Assembly: GCA_963921355.3 (NCBI GenBank)
Contig: OZ001190.1
Span: 4,154,001 to 4,218,000 of the forward strand
Source: CAWUEZ02 sp963921355
Lineage (GTDB): Bacteria > Pseudomonadota > Alphaproteobacteria > Thalassobaculales > Thalassobaculaceae
Reading direction: 5' to 3'
Length of the DNA stretch: 64,000 nt
Under the pieces are notes generated by a model, which saw only the letters and a program-made list of their open reading frames with translations, searched no databases and was not told the DNA's origin. The position numbers and the translations under genes were made by a program. Shown here piece after piece: positions 45,245 through 53,484 of the stretch. How positions within the stretch are numbered: the stretch's first letter is position 1; the number at the start of each line of letters is the position of its first letter.

Positions 45245-45288
45245 TGAAACAAATGTTCTATCAACTGAAAAATAGGAATAACCCTTCT
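45245..45288. promoter_or_regulatory. Two IolR-like operator sites between iolC and iolG
   Basis: TGAAACAAATGTTCTA (45245-45260) matches 13 of 16 positions of the perfect site at 47282-47297. GGAATAACCCTTCT (45275-45288) fits GGAA-N6-TTCC with one mismatch. GGAA-N6-TTCC is the motif reported for the RpiR-type IolR of Sinorhizobium meliloti. They would control both divergent iol genes. Confidence 0.6.
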
Positions 45289-45359
45289 AGAATTCTGCTT
45301 GACGGCCGGTCTTGACGCGTTAGACCCGAGCCAGAAGCAGAGTGGGGAGGATCGGGACG

Positions 45360-46346
45360 ATGGTGCGGATCGCATTGCTGGGAGCCGGAAGGATCGGAGC
45401 CATCCATGCCCGCACCGTGGCCGCCAGCCGAGACGCCGAACTGGCCGCCATCGCCGACCCCATTGAGCAGGCGGCACAGGCCCTGACCTCGGAGCTGGGC
45501 GGCAGTGTCCGCACGGTCGACGCCGCGATCGACGACCGGTCGATCGATGCCGTGCTGATCGCCACGCCGACGGACACCCATGCCGCCCTGATTGAGCGTG
45601 CGGCGGCCGCCGGCAAGGCGATCTTCTGCGAGAAGCCGATCGACCTGGATGCCGACCGCGTGCGGGCCTGCCTGGCGGCCGTAGAACGCGCGGGCGTTCC
45701 GCTGTTTGTCGGCTTCAATCGCCGGTTCGATCCGAGCTTCGCCAACCTGCGGCGGCGGCTGCGCGATGGCGAGATCGGCGACCTTGAACTTCTGACGATC
45801 ACCAGCCGCGACCCGGCACCCCCGCCCCTGACCTATATCGAGCGGTCCGGCGGCCTGTTCCGCGACATGATGATCCACGATCTCGACATGGCCTGCTGGC
45901 TGCTCGACGAACCGCCCGCCGAGGTCCATGCCGTCGCCGCCTGCCTGACCGACCCGGAGATCGGACGGGCCGGTGATGTCGACACCGCGGCGGTCATGCT
46001 GCGGACCGCCTCGGGCCGGATCTGTCAGATCTCCAACTCGCGCCGCGCGACCTACGGCTACGACCAGAGGATCGAGGCCCATGGCAGCGCCGGCATGTTG
46101 CTGGCCGACAACCAGCGACCGACGACGGTTTCGACGGCGACCGCCCAGGGGGTCACATCCGATCCGGCCATGCCGTTCTTCCTGGAACGCTACGCCGACG
46201 CCTACCGGCTGGAGTTGGACGCCTTCATCCGCTCGGTGTCGGACGGCACACCGCCGGAGCCCGGGGGCGCGGATGGGCTAAGGGCGCTGCTGCTGGCCGA
46301 TGCCGCGACCGCGGCGGCGCGGACCGGGACGCGGATCGTGCTTTAG
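45360..46346 (+). CDS. iolG: Inositol 2-dehydrogenase-like Gfo/Idh/MocA oxidoreductase (IolG)
   Basis: A 328-aa NAD-dependent dehydrogenase, the likely first step of the pathway (inositol to 2-keto-inositol). Rossmann motif LLGAGRIGAIHA, substrate motif CEKPIDLD (catalytic Lys), FNRRFDPSF and GGLFRDMMIHDLDMACWL with the family Asp/His. ATG 45360 follows GTGGGGAGGATCGGGACG. It is divergent from iolC and overlaps the 3' end of the opposing iolR by 4 nt. Confidence 0.9.
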   Translation: MVRIALLGAGRIGAIHARTVAASRDAELAAIADPIEQAAQALTSELGGSVRTVDAAIDDRSIDAVLIATPTDTHAALIERAAAAGKAIFCEKPIDLDADRVRACLAAVERAGVPLFVGFNRRFDPSFANLRRRLRDGEIGDLELLTITSRDPAPPPLTYIERSGGLFRDMMIHDLDMACWLLDEPPAEVHAVAACLTDPEIGRAGDVDTAAVMLRTASGRICQISNSRRATYGYDQRIEAHGSAGMLLADNQRPTTVSTATAQGVTSDPAMPFFLERYADAYRLELDAFIRSVSDGTPPEPGGADGLRALLLADAATAAARTGTRIVL

Positions 46347-47191
46347 CCGCTCCGACGCTCAGCCACGACGACGGCCAGCGTCATGGCCAGACAGAATGAC
46401 GCCGACAGCGACCGGAACGATCCGAGATCCGCTTCGACCACCTCGAACCAATGGGTCGACACCCGCGCCAGCGGGCTGAGCGGGCTGTCGGTCATCGTCA
46501 CCACCGTCACGCCCCTGGCGTAGACCGATGCCGTGAACTCCAGGGTCGCCGGTGTGTAGGGATTGAAGCTGATGGCGAGAAGCGCGTCCCCGTTGCCGAC
46601 GAAGGCGGCCTGATCCGCCAGCATGCTGCCGCCGTTGTCGAGCAGGCGTGAGCGCACCCCGAGCTTCGCCAGCGCGTAGGCCAGATAACTCGACACCGGA
46701 TAAGCACGACGCTGGCCAAGCAGGAAGATCGTGTCGGCTGCGGCCAACGACCGCACGGCCGCTTCGAGGCCCTCGGACGTCAACTCCCCGCGCAGTCGCA
46801 GAACCGAGTCGACCGCCGTCTCCGCAAATCCGTCGAACAGCGCCAGCGGGTCCCGGTCGCTGCCCACCGGTGTCGAGCGGATCGCCCGGAGCCGGTCATC
46901 ATAGCTTGGCCATCGCTCGGTCAGACGGGCGCGAAAGATCTGCTGCAGCTCGCTGAAGCCGGCGAAGCCGATCGCTTGGGCGAAGCGGACCAGGGTCGAC
47001 GGCTGCACCTCCGCCTTCTGGGCGATCTCCGCCACCGTGCCGAACGCCACCGCATCGGGGTGCTCCAAGGCGAACTCCGCGATCTGCAGCAGCCGCGGGC
47101 TGAGGTCCGGCGACCGCTCCTTCAGGACCTGCTTGAGCTCCTCAAAACTGGCCGGAACCGGCACCTCCGGATTGGTCTGAAGCGGGTCCAT
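46343..47191 (-). CDS. iolR: RpiR family regulator, probable IolR
   Basis: A 282-aa regulator: N-terminal HTH (TVAEIAQKAEVQPSTLVRFAQAIG, then FSELQQIF) and a C-terminal SIS sugar-phosphate-binding domain (TIFLLGQRRAYPVSSYLAYAL, DALLAISFNPYTPAT). In rhizobia the IolR of this family represses iol genes and is relieved by a pathway intermediate. It is convergent with iolG; its own start shares a spacer with the ABC importer and the perfect operator. Confidence 0.9.
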   Translation of the reverse strand: MDPLQTNPEVPVPASFEELKQVLKERSPDLSPRLLQIAEFALEHPDAVAFGTVAEIAQKAEVQPSTLVRFAQAIGFAGFSELQQIFRARLTERWPSYDDRLRAIRSTPVGSDRDPLALFDGFAETAVDSVLRLRGELTSEGLEAAVRSLAAADTIFLLGQRRAYPVSSYLAYALAKLGVRSRLLDNGGSMLADQAAFVGNGDALLAISFNPYTPATLEFTASVYARGVTVVTMTDSPLSPLARVSTHWFEVVEADLGSFRSLSASFCLAMTLAVVVAERRSG

Positions 47192-47253
47192 AGCGGCGGT
47201 TCGCTAGCTGCTGCCGCCAGGAGAAAGGCGTTGCCCGGGCGGCAATGTTGATC

Positions 47254-47298
47254 TTGACATCATTCCACATCTTGCAATCATTGGAACAAATATTCCAA
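47254..47298 (+). promoter_or_regulatory. Promoter and perfect IolR-type operator of the inositol importer
   Basis: TTGACA at 47254-47259 could be a -35. TTGGAACAAATATTCCAA (47281-47298) is a perfect inverted repeat (arms TTGGAA/TTCCAA, 6-nt spacer), i.e. GGAA-N6-TTCC, lying where the start of transcription should be. A -10 is not clear. RBS GGGAGG at 47315-47320 follows. Confidence 0.65.
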
Positions 47299-47326
47299 CG
47301 CAGAAATGGAACCAGGGAGGATGAAG

Positions 47327-48262
47327 ATGAACAGGGTTGTGCAATGGCTCGCGGCGGCGGGCCTCGCAGTCGGCCTGTCCACCGCGGCGATGGCGCAAGA
47401 CGCCAAGATCATCGTGGTCAGCCATGGCCAGGCGGCCGACGCCTTCTGGTCGGTGGTGAAGAACGGCGTGGCCAAGGCGGCTGAAGACATGAACGTGTCG
47501 GTCGACTATCGCGCGCCGGAAACCTTCGACATGGTGCAGATGGCCCAGTTGATCGACGCCGCCGTCAACCAGGAACCGGACGGTCTGGTGGTCTCAATTC
47601 CGGATTCCGACGCCCTGGGCCCGTCAATTCAACGGGCGGTAGAGGCCGGCATTCCCGTGATCTCCATGAACTCGGGCTCCGATGTCGCCAAGGAACTGGG
47701 CGCGCTCCTGCATGTCGGACAGGACGAGTACGACGCCGGCAAGGCGGGGGGAGAGGCGCTCGCCAAGATGGGCGGCAAGAACGCTATCTGCGTGAACCAC
47801 GAGGTCGGCAACGTTGCCCTCGACCTGCGCTGCAAGGGTTTCAGCGACGGGTTCGGTGGATCCGTCAAGGTGATCCCGGCCAAGAATGATCCGGCTGATG
47901 TCGAGGCCAAGGTCAAGGCCGCCCTGCAGTCCGGCGGCGACATCGACACCGTGCTGACGCTCGGCGCATCCAGTGCCGGCGAGCCCGCCGTCAAGGCGCT
48001 CGAGGAGATGGGGCTGACCGGATCGGTGCAGCTGGCGTCCTTCGACCTGTCCTCGGGCTTCCTGAAGGCCTTGGCCGACGGCAAGGCCACCTTTGCGATC
48101 GACCAGCAGCAGTACCTCCAGGGCTATCTCCCGGTGGCGTTCCTGGCGCTGAACAAGAAGTTCGGCCTGATGCCGGGCGGGAATGTGCCGTCCGGTCCGA
48201 ACCTGATCACCAAGGACAAGGCCTCCCAGGTGATCGATCTCAGCGCCAAGGGCATTCGCTGA
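47327..48262 (+). CDS. Sugar/inositol ABC transporter substrate-binding protein (ribose type)
   Basis: A 311-aa periplasmic binding protein of the RbsB/IbpA class. Signal peptide (VVQWLAAAGLAVGLSTAAMA) cut near AMA-QD. Mature part has IIVVSHGQAADAFWSVVKNG, DGLVVSIPDSDALGPSIQ and the LTLGASSAGEPAV hinge. Start 47327 is 6 nt after GGGAGG. Context in the iol cluster makes inositol (or an isomer) the likely ligand. Confidence 0.9.
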   Translation: MNRVVQWLAAAGLAVGLSTAAMAQDAKIIVVSHGQAADAFWSVVKNGVAKAAEDMNVSVDYRAPETFDMVQMAQLIDAAVNQEPDGLVVSIPDSDALGPSIQRAVEAGIPVISMNSGSDVAKELGALLHVGQDEYDAGKAGGEALAKMGGKNAICVNHEVGNVALDLRCKGFSDGFGGSVKVIPAKNDPADVEAKVKAALQSGGDIDTVLTLGASSAGEPAVKALEEMGLTGSVQLASFDLSSGFLKALADGKATFAIDQQQYLQGYLPVAFLALNKKFGLMPGGNVPSGPNLITKDKASQVIDLSAKGIR

Positions 48263-48278
48263 TCCACAAGCCCCAAGG

Positions 48279-48311
48279 GCGCGGGCGTCGACGGCCGGTC
48301 GTCGCCCGCGC
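48279..48311 (+). promoter_or_regulatory. Stem-loop 3' of the inositol-binding-protein gene
   Basis: GCGCGGGCG (48279-48287) pairs with CGCCCGCGC (48303-48311), and inner CGAC (48289-48292) with GTCG (48298-48301) after one T-T mismatch. It sits 16 nt after the stop and about 95 bp before the permease start. No T-run. Confidence 0.65.
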
Positions 48312-48406
48312 TCCCGAACCAGGATCGCACACGGCGTGAAACGCGCCCCTGGGCGCGCGGGTCGCACCGGTGAACCTGCCACGCCCCCTCGGGAGGAGAC
48401 GACAGC

Positions 48407-49531
48407 ATGTCAGATGCGAAGGGATCCGAGTCAGCGTCCGCCGCATTGGCCGACGAACGTCTCATCGAAGCGAGTCTGGCGACCCGCCTTCTGCGCCGGC
48501 CCGAACTCGGGGCGGTGGGTGGCCTGGTCATCGTGACCGTGTTCTTCGGCATCGTGGCCGACAGCAACATGTTCACGCTGTCCGGGATCATGAACTTCAT
48601 GTCGCCGGCCGCGTTGCTCGGGATCCTGGCCATCGGCGCGGCCCTGCTGATGGTCGGCGGCGAGTTCGACCTGTCCGTCGGCTCGATGGTGGCCTTTGCC
48701 GGGCTGATGTTCGGCGCCTGTATCGTCTCGTTCGGCCTGCCGCTCTGGATCTCGATCATTCTGACACTGGTGTTCGCCGGCCTGTTCGGGGCCCTCAACG
48801 GCCAGATTGTCCTGCGCACCGGCCTGCCGAGTTTCATCGTAACCCTGGCGTTCCTGTTCATCTTCCGGGGCCTGACGCTGGTCGGCCTTAAAGCCGCCAC
48901 GGGCGGGGCCACGCAGTTGCGGGGCGTCAAGGACGCGGTCGGGGGCGGGATCCTGGTCGAGATGCTGTCCGGCGACGTCTTCGAAGGCCTGTTTCAGTGG
49001 ATGGCCGACGCCGGCATGATCGACACGTTCAAGAGCGGTGTGCCGAAAGTCAAAGGCGTGCCGGTGGAGATCGTCTGGTTCGTGATCCTGGCCCTGATCG
49101 CGACTTTCATCCTGACCCGGACCCGGGTCGGCAACTGGATCTTCGCCGCCGGCGGCGACGCGAACGCGGCCCGCAACTCGGGTGTGCCGGTGAACCGGGT
49201 CAAGACCGCGCTGTTCGTCGGCACCGCCTGCTGCGCGGCGCTGGTTTCCATCCTGACGGTTCTGGATCTCGGGTCCACCGACGCCCGTCGCGGCTTCCAG
49301 AAGGAGTTCGAGGCCATCATCGCGGCGGTGATCGGCGGCTGCCTGCTGACCGGCGGCTACGGGTCGGCGATCGGCGCATTCTTCGGCGCCATCATCTTCG
49401 GCATGGTGGCGATCGGCCTGACCTACACCCAGATCGACCAGGACTGGTACCAGGTCTTCCTCGGCCTGATGCTGCTGGTCGCGGTCCTGTTCAACAACTA
49501 CGTCCGCAAGCACGCGACTAGGGAGCGGTAA
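48407..49531 (+). CDS. Ribose-type ABC transporter permease
   Basis: A 374-aa RbsC/FrcC-class permease with about ten membrane helices. Core motif GGEFDLSVGSMVAF, TGLPSFIVTLAFLFIFRG, and FAAGGDANAARNSGVPV. The acidic loop (about residues 165-215) is longer than in RbsC. RBS GGGAGGAGACGACAGC. It is followed by the ATPase 1 nt later. Works as a homodimer with the single-domain ATPase. Confidence 0.93.
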   Translation: MSDAKGSESASAALADERLIEASLATRLLRRPELGAVGGLVIVTVFFGIVADSNMFTLSGIMNFMSPAALLGILAIGAALLMVGGEFDLSVGSMVAFAGLMFGACIVSFGLPLWISIILTLVFAGLFGALNGQIVLRTGLPSFIVTLAFLFIFRGLTLVGLKAATGGATQLRGVKDAVGGGILVEMLSGDVFEGLFQWMADAGMIDTFKSGVPKVKGVPVEIVWFVILALIATFILTRTRVGNWIFAAGGDANAARNSGVPVNRVKTALFVGTACCAALVSILTVLDLGSTDARRGFQKEFEAIIAAVIGGCLLTGGYGSAIGAFFGAIIFGMVAIGLTYTQIDQDWYQVFLGLMLLVAVLFNNYVRKHATRER

Positions 49532-49532
49532 G

Positions 49533-50324
49533 ATGAGCGACAGTGCCCCTGCCCTGATCGACGTCCGCAACGTCGTCAAGCATTTCGGTTCGGTGATCGC
49601 CCTGAACGGCGTCAGCCTGTCGGTCCATCCGGGACAGGTCATGTGCCTGCTCGGCGACAACGGTGCCGGCAAGTCGACGCTGATCAAGACCCTGTCCGGC
49701 GTCCACAAACCCACCGAAGGCGATTTTCTGGTCGATGGCCAGCCGGTCGACTTCAACTCCCCCCGGGACGCGCTCGACGCGGGCATTGCCACGGTTTTTC
49801 AGGATCTGGCGATGATCCCGCTGATGTCGGTGACCCGGAACTTCTTCATGGGGCGGGAACCGCGCAAGGCCTGGGGACCTTTCAGGTATTTCGACTTCGC
49901 CTTCGCCGACCGGGTCACCCGGGAGGAAATGCAGAAGATCGGTATCGACGTGCGCGACCCCGAACAGGCGGTCGGCACCCTGTCCGGCGGTGAACGGCAA
50001 TGTGTCGCGATCGCCCGCGCCGTCTACTTCGGGGCCAAAGTCCTGATTCTGGACGAGCCGACATCGGCACTCGGCGTGGCGCAGACCTCGATGGTGCTGA
50101 AGTACATCAACCAGGTCCGTGCCAAAGGTCTCGGCGTCATCTTCATCACGCACAACGTGCGGCACGCCTATGCCGTCGGAGACGAGTTCACCGTTCTCAA
50201 CCGCGGCAAGACCCTCGTGAACAACAAGCAGAAGCACGAGATCTCGATGGACGAGCTGCAGAACCTGATGGCCGGCGGCAAGGAACTGCAGGATCTGTCG
50301 GACGAGTTGGGAGGAACCGTCTGA
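49533..50324 (+). CDS. Ribose-type ABC transporter ATP-binding protein, single domain
   Basis: A 263-aa ATPase: Walker A LLGDNGAGKSTLIK, signature LSGGERQCVAIARAV, Walker B VLILDEPTSALG, switch FITHNVRHAYAV. Unlike RbsA (about 500 aa, two fused ATPase domains) there is only one domain, as in FrcA-type fructose importers. Completes a three-gene inositol-type importer. Confidence 0.9.
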   Translation: MSDSAPALIDVRNVVKHFGSVIALNGVSLSVHPGQVMCLLGDNGAGKSTLIKTLSGVHKPTEGDFLVDGQPVDFNSPRDALDAGIATVFQDLAMIPLMSVTRNFFMGREPRKAWGPFRYFDFAFADRVTREEMQKIGIDVRDPEQAVGTLSGGERQCVAIARAVYFGAKVLILDEPTSALGVAQTSMVLKYINQVRAKGLGVIFITHNVRHAYAVGDEFTVLNRGKTLVNNKQKHEISMDELQNLMAGGKELQDLSDELGGTV

Positions 50325-50365
50325 TCAGTCGCGCCGGGGTGTTGTGGGTCGGTTTCCGCGCTGTC

Positions 50366-50518
50366 TCAGCGCGCGGACCTGCGGGCGATGTCGGGGATGC
50401 GCCAGCGTCCGATGCCAAGATCGTCCAGCCCGCGGGTATCAAGCGCTTCAAGGGCGGTCGCCGTCTGGCGATAGCGCCGCCACTCGGTCAGCATCCGGGT
50501 CAAGGTCGTGAAGATCAT
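50366..50518 (-). CDS. DUF1127 domain protein, 50 aa
   Basis: A 50-aa protein ending with the DUF1127 core (LEALDTRGLDDLGIGRWRIP), after a basic start (MIFTTLTRMLTEWRRYRQTA). RBS GAAGGAGTGTCAG precedes the ATG. Arg-rich small proteins of this family are abundant in Alphaproteobacteria and some bind RNA. It stands alone and is convergent with the inositol importer. Confidence 0.85.
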   Translation of the reverse strand: MIFTTLTRMLTEWRRYRQTATALEALDTRGLDDLGIGRWRIPDIARRSAR

Positions 50519-50685
50519 CTGACACTCCTTCTGGAGGTTTGCGGGCCCCGCCCGCGCCAAGGACAACCCAGATATAGCGACGGCCCACCGCGTGGAGACC
50601 TCTCTAAATCTCAAGGGTGGTCTGCGTTTTTTGCAGTGCAGCATCGGCGGCCCAAAACCGCCCGGAGACAAAAGGAAACGATGCC

Positions 50686-51810
50686 ATGGCGTCCGTAGGA
50701 ATCGGCCTGATCGGCACCGGCTACATGGGCAAGTGCCACGCCCTGGCATACAACGCCGTCGGCCCGACATTCGGCGACGTCCCCGAGCTTCGGCTGGAGA
50801 TCCTGGCGGACCGGACGGACGAGATCGCCAGCCAGCGGTCGGCTGAGTTCCGCTTCGCCCGGCACTCGACCGACTGGCGAGACGTCGTCGCCGATCCGAA
50901 GGTGGACGTTGTCGCCATCACGACGCCCAATGCCCTGCACCGTGAAATGGCTTTGGCCGCCATCGACGCCGGTAAGCACGTCTACTGCGAGAAACCGATG
51001 GGGCTGTCGCTCCAGGACGCGATCGATATGGCCGAGGCGGCCAGGCGCGCCGGGGTGAAGACCCTGATCGGGTACAACTACCTTCACAATCCGGCCGTCC
51101 TGCACGCCAAGGCCCTGATCGACGACGGCGCGATCGGTCGGATCGTCGGTTTTCGCGGGTTCTTCGACGAAGACTACCTTGCGGACCCGGACCTGCCCTA
51201 CTCCTGGCGGTGCCGCGTGGACGAGGCAGGCACCGGAGCCCTGGGCGACATGGCCTGCCACCTGGTCAGCATCGCCCATTTCCTCGTCGGGCCAATTGCC
51301 GCCGTGATGGGCGACATCCACACCGAGCATGACCACCGGGTCGGCACGGACGGGAGCGCGCAAAGCGGCGGCGCCGTCGAAACCGAAGATCTGGCCCATG
51401 CGCTGCTCCGTTTCCGCTCCGGCGTGCGGGGAACCCTCGCGTCGAGTCGGATCGCCTGGGGACGCAAGAACCACCTGGCTTGGGAGATCCACGGCAGCAC
51501 CGGGATGATCACCTTCGATCAGGAGCAGATGAACGAGCTGATGCTGTTCCGAAACGACGGCGATCCGGCGCGCCACGGCTTCACGCGGATTTTGAGCGCC
51601 CCGGTCCATCGACCGTTCGGCCAGATCACGTCGGGCTCCGGGCACAGCATCGGCTTCAACGATCTGAAGATCGTCGAGGTCGTGCACCTTTTACGCGGGC
51701 TTACCGGACAACAGGACCTGCATCCGGACTTCGAGGACGGCCTGGCCATCGAGCGGGTGATCCACGGGATCGCCCGGTCATCCGTCGACCAGCGATGGGT
51801 CGAGGTATAG
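50686..51810 (+). CDS. Gfo/Idh/MocA family oxidoreductase
   Basis: A 374-aa NAD(P)-dependent dehydrogenase: LIGTGYMGKCHALAYN cofactor loop, TTPNALHREMAL, CEKPMGLSLQD, NYLHNPAVLHAK and GTGALGDMACHLVSIAHFL with the Asp/His pair. The start at 50686 is the only in-frame ATG with sequence of the right kind. Close to the iol importer, so possibly an inositol-isomer dehydrogenase (inference). It is convergent with the receiver protein gene, 8 bp apart. Confidence 0.9.
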   Translation: MASVGIGLIGTGYMGKCHALAYNAVGPTFGDVPELRLEILADRTDEIASQRSAEFRFARHSTDWRDVVADPKVDVVAITTPNALHREMALAAIDAGKHVYCEKPMGLSLQDAIDMAEAARRAGVKTLIGYNYLHNPAVLHAKALIDDGAIGRIVGFRGFFDEDYLADPDLPYSWRCRVDEAGTGALGDMACHLVSIAHFLVGPIAAVMGDIHTEHDHRVGTDGSAQSGGAVETEDLAHALLRFRSGVRGTLASSRIAWGRKNHLAWEIHGSTGMITFDQEQMNELMLFRNDGDPARHGFTRILSAPVHRPFGQITSGSGHSIGFNDLKIVEVVHLLRGLTGQQDLHPDFEDGLAIERVIHGIARSSVDQRWVEV

Positions 51811-51818
51811 ACCGGCGC

Positions 51819-52196
51819 TCAGGGCGCCGCGTGGTCCAGAACCTCGTGCACTTTCGACAGCAGCGCGGGTCCAGTGAACGGTTTGCGGATCGCCGCGGAA
51901 GCCCCGAAATCCATCGCGGCGTTCAGGTAGTCCGGGCGACCGTTCGGCTCGATCCCGCTCATGGCCAGGATGGTGGCGTCGCTGTTTTTCTGGCGGAGCG
52001 ACATGATCAGCTCGATCCCGTCCATGTGCGGCATATAGAGATCGGTGATCACCAGTTCGAAGCCGCCTTCCTGGTACAGCCTGAAGGCTTCGTCACCGTT
52101 CGCCGCCAAGACAACGTCATGACCGTCAAGTTCCAGGGTGGTCCGCAAAGCGTCGCGGAGAGGTCGGTCGTCATCCGCCACCAGAATCCTCGCCAT
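51819..52196 (-). CDS. Single-domain response regulator receiver (CheY-like)
   Basis: A 125-aa receiver domain. Acidic pocket VADDDRP, phospho-acceptor Asp in LVITDLYMPHMDG, Thr/Ser switch in ILAMSG and Lys in IRKPFTG. No output domain. RBS GGGGAAGGAGTGCAG. Last gene of the kinase-FixJ-receiver-receiver run on the minus strand, so it could be a phosphorelay element. Confidence 0.9.
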   Translation of the reverse strand: MARILVADDDRPLRDALRTTLELDGHDVVLAANGDEAFRLYQEGGFELVITDLYMPHMDGIELIMSLRQKNSDATILAMSGIEPNGRPDYLNAAMDFGASAAIRKPFTGPALLSKVHEVLDHAAP

Positions 52197-52355
52197 TCTG
52201 CACTCCTTCCCCGTGTCTTGCCCTTCTGACAAAGACAGCCTGTGTCTCTAGAATGTGAAGTATACAGAACAACCAGACGGCGAATACTCGGAGTCAACGC
52301 TTAAGCGGAAACCCTTATCGTAGTTTCAACAATTGACCGAGACCGAAAAGTGTTT

Positions 52356-52723
52356 TCAGCAGATGTTCTTGATCAGGTCGAGAAGGAACGGCAGTCGCAC
52401 CGGTTTCTCCAGGGCGTGAGCCACTTCGAACTGGGCGGCCTTCGCCTGCGACAGGCCGCGACCGGTAATGACGATCGTGCGCCACTTCGTCCGATCCAAC
52501 CGATCGAGAACCTCCCACCGCTGATGCCCGGCAGATCGATGTCCAGAATCAGAAGACCATCCTGAGCCGCCGAAATCTCCGCAAGAAAGGCCTCGCCGGT
52601 CGCAAAGGCGGAAACCCTGTACCCACCCATCTGAAGGATCGACCCGAGGGATTCGCGGACCGCCTCGTCGTCCTCGACAAGGAAGATTCTTTGCCCGTTG
52701 GTCGCATCGTCACCCACGGACAT
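52356..52723 (-). pseudogene. Receiver domain gene broken by a 1-nt frameshift
   Basis: The frame from 52723 gives RIFLVEDDEAVRESLGSILQ and the phospho-Asp strand LLILDIDLPGISG, then loses sense. In the next frame, from about 52518, the continuation is exactly what a receiver needs: WEVLDRLDRTKWRTIVITGR, ALEKPVRLPFLLDLI, ending at TGA 52356. One missing base in AGCGGTGGGAGG (52511-52522) explains it. A real lesion or a sequence error. Confidence 0.8.
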
Positions 52724-52831
52724 CTCGACAAATTCGCGTCAAAAGAAAGATTTTATGCATGCTGTCGTATTCAAATCCTTTGACCTAAGCAAATTTACTT
52801 AGATCGGCGTCGACCCAGTCTATTGTAGTTA

Positions 52832-53422
52832 TTATTTCACAAAACCAGCACTCACTGCAAGGCGCAGGAGATGGGACGACGACTTAGCCTTAGTCTTCTG
52901 AAGGATATTACGGCGATGCACCTCGACGGTGCGGGGTGACAGGTCGAGGTTGCGGGCGATTTCCTTGTTGCTGTTGCCGTCGGTGAGTTCCAGCAACACT
53001 TCCATTTCACGCTTGGTCAGGGCATCGAAATCCACGCCCGCAGCCTCGGTCGCACCGGATCGGACGGCTTCCGACGCTTCAAGCCGCTCCTGGAGATCCT
53101 CCACGGTGAACGGCTTCTCGATGAAATCGGCGGCCCCTTGCTTCATCGCATCGACCGCCATCGCAATATCGCCGTGCCCGGTCATCATGATGATATGGGC
53201 GTTCGGTGACCGCTTCTTGACCTCCTCGAGAACCTCCAGGCCGCTAGTCTCCGGCATCATCACATCGAGCAGCACCGGGTCTGCGAATCCGGGGGTGCAG
53301 GCCTGCAGAAAACTGGCGCCGTCGGGATACCGCATCGTCGGGTAGCCCTTTGTGTTGAGCAGCACGGTCAGCGAGTCGGAGAAGGCGGCATCGTCATCGA
53401 CAATGTGTACGGTCGTGGTCAT
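52832..53422 (-). CDS. FixJ/NarL-family response regulator
   Basis: A 196-aa FixJ-type regulator: receiver (HIVDDDAAFSDSL, phospho-Asp in VLLDVMMPETSG, MMTGHGD, EKPFT) and a LuxR HTH (LTKREMEVLLELTDGNSNKEIA, SPRTVEVHRRNI). The ATG overlaps the presumed original stop of the kinase gene (TGA 53419-53421), so the two form an operon pair. Confidence 0.94.
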   Translation of the reverse strand: MTTTVHIVDDDAAFSDSLTVLLNTKGYPTMRYPDGASFLQACTPGFADPVLLDVMMPETSGLEVLEEVKKRSPNAHIIMMTGHGDIAMAVDAMKQGAADFIEKPFTVEDLQERLEASEAVRSGATEAAGVDFDALTKREMEVLLELTDGNSNKEIARNLDLSPRTVEVHRRNILQKTKAKSSSHLLRLAVSAGFVK

Positions 53423-53484
53423 TGAACAGCCTCGGGCAGCAGAGCGACCATCCGGGCTCCGCCGAGGTCGCTGTCTTCTACAGT
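53419..53484 (-). other. In-frame remnant of the kinase C-terminus beyond TGA
   Basis: Immediately after the TGA, the same frame encodes TVEDSDLGGARMVALLPEA and two more residues, then TGA at 53419-53421. This is a normal HATPase C-terminus, and its stop overlaps the next gene's ATG as ATGA. It shows the kinase originally read through here. Confidence 0.85.

Noticed and set aside
39697..48262. Calling the inositol pathway complete
   Set aside because: No iolA is present in this window; aldolase activity of the IolC C-terminus is only inferred.
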